Origin: Thermodesulfovibrionales bacterium
Lineage (GTDB): Bacteria > Nitrospirota > Thermodesulfovibrionia > Thermodesulfovibrionales > UBA1546
Direction of reading: 5' to 3'
Assembly: GCA_030018605.1 (NCBI GenBank)
Contig: JASEHP010000030.1
Location: 1 to 13,473 of the forward strand
Length of the DNA stretch: 13,473 nucleotides
The notes beneath the pieces are model-generated. The model was given only the letters and a program-made list of their open reading frames with translations. It did not search any database and had not been told where the DNA came from. The translations under genes and the position numbers were made by a program. Shown here one piece after another: positions 1 through 5,073 of the stretch; within the stretch, counting starts at the first letter, position 1, and every line of letters begins with the position of its first letter.

Positions 1-20
1 CCTTAGAACACCTCTACTCC

Positions 21-152
21 GTCATTGCGAGCCGAAGGCGTGGCAATCTTATCTTTTGAGATTGCGGAGCCTGTTCCGAGTCTGTCTTGAGATTGCTTCG
101 GGACTTCGTCCCTCGCAATGACAGACGAGGAATCTATACTCCTCGCAATGAC
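21..152. repeat. GTCATTGCGAG-type palindromic repeat downstream of dnaB
   Basis: GTCATTGCGAG at 21-31 is matched by its exact inverse complement CTCGCAATGAC at 112-122. A second CTCGCAATGAC lies at 142-152, so the element appears to be nested or extended. The interior contains further inverted pieces of the GAGATTGC/GCAATCT type. Related elements lie at 6184-6294 and 13253-13320. The dnaB stop codon starts 1 bp beyond the repeat edge. The form is that of a dispersed, non-coding, MITE- or REP-like palindrome. No transposase is present in the window. Confidence 0.8.
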
Positions 153-153
153 A

Positions 154-1524
154 TCAAAAAACCTCTTCGGTTTCGCTATATTCCCTGTCGCTATAATTTT
201 CAAACCTTGTGTAATGCGGGAAGAATGCGAGGTTGATTGTTCTGGTTGGTCCGTTTCTCTGCTTTGCAACATTGATCTCCGCCTTGCCCCTGTCATTAGA
301 ATCCTTATTGTAGAATTCATCCCTGTAGAGGAATATTATGACATCTGCATCCTGCTCTATTGCGCCTGACTCCCTCAAATCAGAGAGATTAGGCCTCTTG
401 TCGTTCCTTTGCTCTACGCCCCTGTTTAGCTGGCTCAGCGCAATAACAGGCACTCCAAGTTCTTTGGACAGCGCCTTGAGAGAGCGGGATATCTCGGAGA
501 TCTCCTGTTCTCTGTTCTTGTCAAAGCCTCCTCTACCTCTCATCAACTGGAGGTAGTCCACTACTATCAGGCTTAACCCCTTGTGTTCAAGTTTAAGCCG
601 CCGCGCTTTAGCCCTCATCTCAAGGACATTTATATTTGAGGAATCATCTATGAAGATAGGCGCCTCTGTGAGTTTCCCTGCGGCATTGGTGAGTTTGCTC
701 CAATCATCTTTTCTTATGAAACCTTTTCTTACGCTGTTGGAATCAACCCTTGCTTCTGAACAGAGCATCCTCAGTGCAAGCTGTTCCTTTGACATTTCCA
801 GACTGAATATGGCGACAGGTTCTTTCAGTTCAACACCGACATAACGGGCAATATCCAGGCTGAACGCTGTTTTTCCCATAGACGGCCTTCCGCCTATTAC
901 TATCAGGTCGCCTCTCTGAAATCCTGATGTCAGCTCATCCACCTGTGTAAACCCTGACGCAATGCCTGTTATTGCGCTCTTCTTGTCATAAAGGTACTCT
1001 ATAGTCTCAAAGCTGCCCTTTATCAGGTCTTTCAAAGTTACAAAGGATGCCTTTATCCGTTTGTCTGATATGTTAAAGATTATTCTCTCTGCATTATCAA
1101 CAAGTTCGTCGGCATCCATGTTGTCTTCGTAAACCTTGCCTGCAATTTCAGAGGCGGATTTTATGAGTGATCTCATGAGAGATTTTTCGCGGATTATCTT
1201 TGAATGATATTTTATGTTCGCAGCGGTGGGAACCTGGCTTGCAAGGGCAGAAAGATATGGTTCTCCGCCCACTGCGTCAAGGTCGTTTCTTTTCCTGAGT
1301 TCTTCTGAGATTGTTATCAGGTCAATAGGCTCGTTTTTTTCAAAGAGTTCTATCATCGCATCAAAAATTTTCCTGTGCGCTTCTCTGTAAAAATCTTCAC
1401 GCGTGATAATCTCGATGATTTTCGGAAACGCGTCATTTTCTATCATGATTGCGCCGAGGACAGACTGCTCTGCCTCAATGTTCTGAGGCGGCAGATTGTT
1501 TGTTGTCAGGTCTGTATTTTTCAT
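154..1524 (-). CDS. dnaB: Replicative DNA helicase DnaB
   Basis: Hexameric 5'-3' helicase that unwinds DNA at the replication fork and recruits primase. The 456-residue length is normal for the family. The N-terminal helical domain (about residues 13-110, with the typical PPQNIEAEQSVLGA opening) is followed by a linker and a RecA-like motor. Walker A is GRPSMGKT at 212-219. The Walker B region is LIVVDYLQLM, with Asp323. The family signature SQLNRGVE is at 364-371, and the KQRNGPT segment at 421-427 is the arginine-finger/DNA-loop region. The ATG overlaps the rplI stop by one base (TAATG), with only a weak Shine-Dalgarno, so translation is probably coupled to rplI. The rplI-dnaB pair is a widespread arrangement. 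The TGA stop lies 1 bp from a palindromic repeat, so the last few residues (after about 440) could be repeat-altered. No intein or in-frame insertion is seen in the motor. Confidence 0.97.
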   Translation of the reverse strand: MKNTDLTTNNLPPQNIEAEQSVLGAIMIENDAFPKIIEIITREDFYREAHRKIFDAMIELFEKNEPIDLITISEELRKRNDLDAVGGEPYLSALASQVPTAANIKYHSKIIREKSLMRSLIKSASEIAGKVYEDNMDADELVDNAERIIFNISDKRIKASFVTLKDLIKGSFETIEYLYDKKSAITGIASGFTQVDELTSGFQRGDLIVIGGRPSMGKTAFSLDIARYVGVELKEPVAIFSLEMSKEQLALRMLCSEARVDSNSVRKGFIRKDDWSKLTNAAGKLTEAPIFIDDSSNINVLEMRAKARRLKLEHKGLSLIVVDYLQLMRGRGGFDKNREQEISEISRSLKALSKELGVPVIALSQLNRGVEQRNDKRPNLSDLRESGAIEQDADVIIFLYRDEFYNKDSNDRGKAEINVAKQRNGPTRTINLAFFPHYTRFENYSDREYSETEEVF

Positions 1525-1967
1525 TATTCCGCGATTACAGTAATATTCAGTTGTGTTGTTATCTCAGGGTGAACCTTTACGCCTACTGTGTAAGAGCCGA
1601 GCCTTTTAATAGGCTCTTCTACGGATATTCTTTTCTTGTCTATGTCTATGCCTTCATTCTTAAGCGCTGCGGCGATGTCCATTGAGGTTATGGAGCCAAA
1701 GAGCTTTTCTTCTTCACCTGCCTTTGCCTTTATGAACAGGTTAAGCGATGATATTTTCTCTGAAAGCGTCTGCGCCGAGTCCTTCTGTTTCTTTGCCTTT
1801 TCCTGAATCACCTTTTTCTGGTGCTCAAGCTCCTTTATGTTTCCCGTGACTGCCTCCACTGCCAGTTTTTTGGGGATAAGAAAATTTCTTGCATGGCCTT
1901 CGGCTACATTGACAATATCGCCCATCTTGCCGAGATTCTTCACGTCTTCTTTGAGAATTACTTTCAT
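1524..1967 (-). CDS. rplI: 50S ribosomal protein L9
   Basis: Protein of the large ribosomal subunit that binds 23S rRNA and affects frame maintenance and fidelity. It has 147 residues, the expected size. The N-terminal domain carries the L9 signature VAEGHARNFLIPKKLA near residues 20-35. A charged connecting helix and the C-terminal domain ending in a VKVHPEITTQLNITVIAE-like strand follow. The start is ATG at 1965-1967, which gives the canonical MKVILKEDVKNLG opening and has a good AAGGAG Shine-Dalgarno at about 1976-1981. The longer open frame to 2114 runs through GC-rich repeat DNA and is not native. Its stop overlaps the dnaB start by one base. The usual rpsF/rpsR partners are not upstream. 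Instead there is a repeat-filled gap and then a protease gene. Confidence 0.97.
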   Translation of the reverse strand: MKVILKEDVKNLGKMGDIVNVAEGHARNFLIPKKLAVEAVTGNIKELEHQKKVIQEKAKKQKDSAQTLSEKISSLNLFIKAKAGEEEKLFGSITSMDIAAALKNEGIDIDKKRISVEEPIKRLGSYTVGVKVHPEITTQLNITVIAE

Positions 1968-2001
1968 CTGAGGGTCTCCTTGTGGTTTGTATGTTAAAAG
2001 C

Positions 2002-2058
2002 TGCCCGCCTCGGACGGGTTCGCTCTCCTCAGCGAGTCGCCCGAGGCGACCTGAGGCG
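2002..2058. repeat. GC-rich multi-hairpin repeat in the rplI leader
   Basis: Three small inverted repeats stand in a row: CCCG/CGGG, TCGCT/AGCGA around a CTCCTC-type loop, and GTCGCC/GGCGAC. The 19-mer GCGAGTCGCCC(G)AGGCGAC at 2032-2050 matches, with one substitution, a segment inside the rimO coding region (4333-4351). Both copies are also preceded by GGGTTC, so this is a dispersed family. Lying just 5' of rplI on the minus strand, it would fold in the leader RNA if transcription enters from upstream. Confidence 0.75.
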
Positions 2059-2086
2059 AAAAAGTTTAAAGTGAAAAAATGAACCT

Positions 2087-2106
2087 CCCCGCAGCAAGCT
2101 GCGGGG
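2087..2106. repeat. Perfect 9-bp hairpin, CCCCGCAGC-AA-GCTGCGGGG
   Basis: Arms 2087-2095 and 2098-2106 are perfect inverse complements around an AA loop, followed by a TATC..AAAAT tail. A sister copy with transition changes lies at 2223-2242. Compensating changes in both arms keep the stem intact. Confidence 0.85.
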
Positions 2107-2117
2107 TATCCCAAAAT

Positions 2118-2212
2118 CTCCCCTCCCTTGATGGGAGGGGACTAAGGGGAGGGTGAACAAAACAGCATCTTATTACCCCTCACCCTAACCCTCTCCCACA
2201 AGGGGAGAGGGA
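2118..2212. repeat. Paired pyrimidine/purine hairpin repeats (CCCTCYCCC family)
   Basis: The first hairpin is CCCCTCCC (2120-2127) with GGGAGGGG (2133-2140). The second is CCCTCTCCC (2189-2197) with GGGAGAGGG (2203-2211). The segments between them (GGGGAGGGTGA at 2146-2155 and CCCCTCACCCT at 2177-2186) are also nearly inverse to each other, so the whole unit is a compound palindrome. The 11-mer CCCTAACCCTC (2183-2193) recurs, inverted, inside thiL at 5570-5580, showing that the same family has entered a coding region. Confidence 0.85.
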
Positions 2213-2222
2213 AATAAGGTAA

Positions 2223-2242
2223 CCCTGTAGCAAGCTACAGGG
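2223..2242. repeat. Perfect 9-bp hairpin, CCCTGTAGC-AA-GCTACAGGG
   Basis: Arms 2223-2231 and 2234-2242 are perfect inverse complements with an AA loop. It differs from the 2087-2106 copy by paired transitions, which preserves the stem. Together the two copies bracket the pyrimidine/purine repeat. Confidence 0.85.
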
Positions 2243-2328
2243 AATTGCAAAATTTAAAATGAAGATACTTTAAGCTCTTGATTTATTCGCTATTATTTTG
2301 ATTTAAACAGCAATAAAAATCAAGGGAA

Positions 2329-3174
2329 TTATTTCATCATTACCGTAAACGGCACGGGAATAAATGTAAGGACGAATATTATTGCCGTAATCCAGCTTAT
2401 GAGCCTTCTTCTGCTGTCCAGAGGCGCTTCCCAGTACATGACAGGCGGATGCCTAAGCCCCAGAATAATCAGCAGTATTGCCCATATAATCCATCCCTCC
2501 CAGAATAAGAAACCGAGTATCAGCATGGAAAGGACAAGTATCTTTGACATATTCTCATGTTTTCCGCCCAATAAGGCATACGCAATGTGACCTCCGTCAA
2601 GCTGTCCAACGGGAATAAGATTTAACGCAGTCACAAAAAAACCTATCCAACCGGCAAATGCTACAGGGTGCAAAAGCACATCGTATGATTCAGGAAGTTC
2701 GCCGAGAATTAACCGCGAAAGAAGAGAGAAAAGCAGAGAGTCTCCGAGAGCAAGACTGCCTTCAAGCCCCTTTGCAACTATTATCTTGGACAGCGGAAGT
2801 CCTATGATAACTGCCAGAAGCGAGACTATAAAGCCTGCTATCGGCCCTGATGCGCCAATGTCTATAAGCGCTTCTCTTGTAGTGATGGGAGATTTCATTT
2901 TTATAAATGCGCCGAATGTCCCGATTAATGTCGGCGCTGGAATAAAGTAGGGCAGTGTCGCCTTCACATGGTGTTTTCTGGAGGCAATATAATGCGATAA
3001 CTCATGACATAGAAGTATAAGCATGAGGGCAAGCGAGAACGGCAGTCCGGCTGTTATTTTTGACGGAGTTTTGATTATGTCTTCAATTGTCTGCGTCTGC
3101 AGCACGCCCACTGTAAGAGTGGAAAAAAACGTGGCAATAAAAAGAACTATGTGCAGCCATGGAATTTTTCTCAT
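2329..3174 (-). CDS. Site-2-protease-like zinc metalloprotease (M50 family)
   Basis: Multipass intramembrane zinc protease of 281 residues. The catalytic motif HELSH is at residues 57-61, inside a hydrophobic segment (HExxH, with Glu58 as general base). The second family motif, NLIPVGQLDGG at 185-195, supplies the third zinc ligand, Asp193. Hydrophobic segments lie at about 8-24, 45-63, 105-130, 172-195, 212-240 and 258-277. The segment after HELSH (KHHVKATLPYFIPAP...GTFGAFIKMKSPI) resembles plant and cyanobacterial EGY-type S2P homologues. No PDZ domain is present, so it is unlikely to be a standard RseP. The substrate is unknown; regulated cleavage of membrane-anchored factors is the family role. 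The ATG overlaps the rimO stop as ATGA (4 bp), and AAGGGG lies upstream, so it is probably co-translated with rimO. Confidence 0.93.
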   Translation of the reverse strand: MRKIPWLHIVLFIATFFSTLTVGVLQTQTIEDIIKTPSKITAGLPFSLALMLILLCHELSHYIASRKHHVKATLPYFIPAPTLIGTFGAFIKMKSPITTREALIDIGASGPIAGFIVSLLAVIIGLPLSKIIVAKGLEGSLALGDSLLFSLLSRLILGELPESYDVLLHPVAFAGWIGFFVTALNLIPVGQLDGGHIAYALLGGKHENMSKILVLSMLILGFLFWEGWIIWAILLIILGLRHPPVMYWEAPLDSRRRLISWITAIIFVLTFIPVPFTVMMK

Positions 3175-4646
3175 TTTACGATAATCCCCTTCAAGTCATA
3201 GTCATAAACATCTGTAATCTCAACAGTCACAAAATCGCCAATCTTTAATTTCAAAGATGCATGATGCACGATGCACGATGCATGATTTTTATCTTCTATT
3301 TTGTATCCTGCATCTTGTATCTTGAATCGTGTATCTTCCATAATCACCACTCCGTCTATTTCAGGCGCATGAGAGTATAATCTGCCGATGGCTATCCCAT
3401 TGTCAATCTCGTCAACTATCGCCTTAAATTTTCTGCCGATCAGTTTCTTGTTTTTCTCTAAAGATATACGTGACTGGCATTTCATTATTGTATCAAATCT
3501 TCTGGTTTTTATTGTCTCTGACAGATGTCCTTTGAGTTGCGCGGCAGGCGTGCCTTCTTCTCTTGAATATTTAAAAGCGCCCAGCCTGTCAAATTGCGCT
3601 TCTTCTATAAAATCCATCATAGAGTTGAATTCATCTTCTGTCTCAGTCGGAAATCCCATGATGAATGTTGTCCTGAGAGCAACATCAGGGATGGCGTTCC
3701 TGATTTTTCTGATAAGGTTCAGGTATCCCTTTCTGCTGCCTCCTCTTTTCATGAGCTTCAGGATTCTGTCCTCAGAGTGCTGAAATGGTATATCAAGGTA
3801 CTTGCATATCTTTTTTTCTTCGACAATTACATTCAGGAGCGGGTCTTTTATTGGCGCAGGATAAGCATATAGCAGCCTTATCCAGAAATCACCGCGTATT
3901 GTGCATAGGTCTTTAAGAAGATTTGCAATGTCATATCCCTTGAACTCTCTGCCGTAGGAGGCAGTATCCTGCGCGATCAGTATAAGCTCTTTCATCCCTG
4001 CGTTTATATGGCTCTCTGCCTTTTTCATGATTTCATTAGGCGCTGCGCTTTTGTATTCTCCTCTGATTGACGGGATAACGCAGTATGCGCATTTCCTGCT
4101 GCAGCCCTCCGCAATTTTGAGATAGGCGTAAGATTGGGGGTTAGTTGTTAGGGGTTGGGGATTGGTTTTGCTAATCCCTAATCCCAAATCCCTAATCCCT
4201 TTTAGTTCCTTGCAGTACTCAACTATTTTTTCCTCTTCTCCGACTCCGAATATTGCGTCTATCTCCGGCATCTCTTTGATAAGTTCGTCACTGTACCTTT
4301 TTGCAAGACATCCGAACACAATTAGGCGCTTTGTCGCCTTGGGCGACTCGCCGTGGCGAGAACCCTTCTTGAGTTCAGTGAGTTTCAGGATTTCTGCTAT
4401 AGACTCTTTTTTTGCATCTTCTATAAAACCGCAGGTGTTGATTAGAAGAATGTCTGCATTTTCAGGATTATCAACGCATGATAATCCGCTGCTGATGAGT
4501 TTCTCCGTAAGGGTATCAGAGTCAACAAGGTTTTTCGGGCAGCCGAGGGATATGAGGAAAAATTTATTTGCCCCTGTAGAGTGCCCTGACTGCAGAAATT
4601 TATCCTTGACGGGTGAAGCTGAATTCTTTCTAACGGGGCTCGCCAT
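3171..4646 (-). CDS. rimO: Ribosomal protein S12 methylthiotransferase RimO, carrying in-frame repeat insertions
   Basis: Radical-SAM enzyme that methylthiolates a conserved aspartate of ribosomal protein S12. The opening FLISLGCPKNLVDSDTL is the RimO rather than MiaB form. Cys36, Cys72 and Cys113 would hold the N-terminal Fe-S cluster. CSRKCAYC (Cys182, Cys186, Cys189) is the radical-SAM site, and the C-terminus is a TRAM domain. At 491 residues it exceeds the usual length of about 430-445. Three segments of repeat DNA account for most of the excess: residues about 94-105, 151-172 and 439-465. All avoid the cysteines and catalytic core. A 27-residue N-terminal extension precedes the conserved start. 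No later ATG or GTG precedes the SLGCPKN motif, so ATG 4646 is kept, with GGG 9 nt upstream. It overlaps DUF2062 by 17 bp and the protease gene by 4 bp. Confidence 0.95.
   Translation of the reverse strand: MASPVRKNSASPVKDKFLQSGHSTGANKFFLISLGCPKNLVDSDTLTEKLISSGLSCVDNPENADILLINTCGFIEDAKKESIAEILKLTELKKGSRHGESPKATKRLIVFGCLAKRYSDELIKEMPEIDAIFGVGEEEKIVEYCKELKGIRDLGLGISKTNPQPLTTNPQSYAYLKIAEGCSRKCAYCVIPSIRGEYKSAAPNEIMKKAESHINAGMKELILIAQDTASYGREFKGYDIANLLKDLCTIRGDFWIRLLYAYPAPIKDPLLNVIVEEKKICKYLDIPFQHSEDRILKLMKRGGSRKGYLNLIRKIRNAIPDVALRTTFIMGFPTETEDEFNSMMDFIEEAQFDRLGAFKYSREEGTPAAQLKGHLSETIKTRRFDTIMKCQSRISLEKNKKLIGRKFKAIVDEIDNGIAIGRLYSHAPEIDGVVIMEDTRFKIQDAGYKIEDKNHASCIVHHASLKLKIGDFVTVEITDVYDYDLKGIIVK
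3256..3335. repeat. Heptamer inverted-tandem repeat (GATRCAN family) inside rimO
   Basis: On the plus strand there are four tandem heptamers (GATGCAT, GATGCAC, GATGCAC, GATGCAT; 3256-3283) and a spacer. Then come five heptamers of the inverse type (TTGTATC, CTGCATC, TTGTATC, TTGAATC, GTGTATC; 3301-3335). The arms are imperfect inverse complements with a strict 7-nt period. It is translated within rimO as about residues 439-465, in the TRAM region, without a stop. The same heptamer family occurs at 10594-10666. Confidence 0.9.
4132..4199. repeat. Heptamer inverted-tandem repeat (GGGATTA family) inside rimO
   Basis: On the plus strand the units are GGGGTTA, GTTGTTA, GGGGTTG and GGGATTG (4137-4164), a spacer GTTTTGC, then TAATCCC, TAATCCC, AAATCCC and TAATCCC (4172-4199). 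The period is exactly 7 nt in both arms, and the arms are inverse to each other. In rimO it encodes about residues 151-172, just before the radical-SAM cysteine motif. The single AAATCCC variant (GGGATTT on the coding strand) turns what would be an in-frame TAG into TTG. Confidence 0.9.
4333..4365. repeat. GC-rich hairpin repeat inside rimO
   Basis: This 33-nt segment on the coding strand runs GGGTTC, then a CTCGCC/GGCGAG hairpin, then a GTCGCC-CAA-GGCGAC hairpin. It shares a 19-mer (one mismatch) and the leading GGGTTC with the rplI leader repeat at 2016-2050. It has exactly 11 codons' worth of DNA and gives GSRHGESPKAT-like residues about 94-105 of RimO, between the ELK and RLIVFGC segments where family members are contiguous. 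Confidence 0.8.
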
Positions 4647-5073
4647 AAGAATGTGCCCTTTTCACCACATGGTAGATAATAAAATAGCTGACAATAGCAG
4701 AGATGAAACCAACTAAAAGCGAGCCAAAGACAAAAGGCATCAGCAGAGGTTTTAGTTCATGCCCGAAGTTGCCGGATGTGACATGCGCCCAGTCTATTTG
4801 AGTGATTACCTGCTTTATGCCGAGGCATTGTGCGCCGATATAAGTGCTGAAGGTATAAATGGGCACTATGGTCCACGGGTTTGTTATATATACGCCTGTG
4901 ATTGTGACAATCCTGTTCAGCCCGAAAATCCAGGCTGCTGCGATTCCGAGAATAGTATGAAAGCCCAGCAGGGGTGACATGCCTATGAAAACACCTCCGG
5001 CAAAAGCAATTGCCAGTCTGTGAGGAGAATCCTTGATGGCTAAAATGTCTCTGAGCCTATCTTTGAATTTCAA
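4630..5073 (-). CDS. DUF2062 family membrane protein
   Basis: Small inner-membrane protein of 147 residues. The DUF2062 hallmark stretch spans about residues 14-70: a short basic helix, then SPHRLAIAFAGGVFIGMSPLLGFHT and GLNRIVTITGVYITNPWT. Likely membrane segments are about 20-33, 38-58, 64-84 and 108-136. The molecular function of the family is not established to my knowledge. The only start codon after the preceding in-frame stop is TTG at 5071-5073, located inside the end of thiL, with no strong Shine-Dalgarno. The 17-bp overlaps with thiL upstream and rimO downstream suggest translational coupling within one transcript. No repeat insertion is seen. Confidence 0.85.
   Translation of the reverse strand: MKFKDRLRDILAIKDSPHRLAIAFAGGVFIGMSPLLGFHTILGIAAAWIFGLNRIVTITGVYITNPWTIVPIYTFSTYIGAQCLGIKQVITQIDWAHVTSGNFGHELKPLLMPFVFGSLLVGFISAIVSYFIIYHVVKRAHSYGEPR

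Larger units (their letters stand above)
1968..2328. other. Repeat-filled intergenic region between protease gene and rplI (no gene)
   Basis: These 361 bp hold no convincing gene. They consist almost wholly of palindromic units, listed separately: a GC-rich multi-hairpin at 2002-2058, two CCC(T/C)G(T/C)AGC-AA hairpins at 2087-2106 and 2223-2242, and a pyrimidine/purine hairpin pair at 2118-2212. An AT-rich tail (2250-2328) contains CTTGATTT at 2277-2284 and its inverse complement AAATCAAG at 2317-2324, which is too loose to call a terminator. I cannot identify a clear promoter for rplI here, so it may be read from upstream or from a promoter I do not recognise. Confidence 0.8.

Noticed and set aside
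1524..2114. Longer rplI reading starting at 2114
   Set aside because: The extra 49 residues come from palindromic repeats. The ATG at 1967 has a Shine-Dalgarno and gives the canonical L9 N-terminus.
2277..2324. Intrinsic terminator after the protease gene
   Set aside because: The inverted repeat CTTGATTT/AAATCAAG is AT-rich, has a loop of more than 30 nt and lacks a following T-run on the minus strand.
3256..4199. Short regular repeats as a CRISPR array
   Set aside because: The units are 7 nt with no spacers between them, lie inside a coding frame, and are arranged as inverted arms. No cas genes are present.
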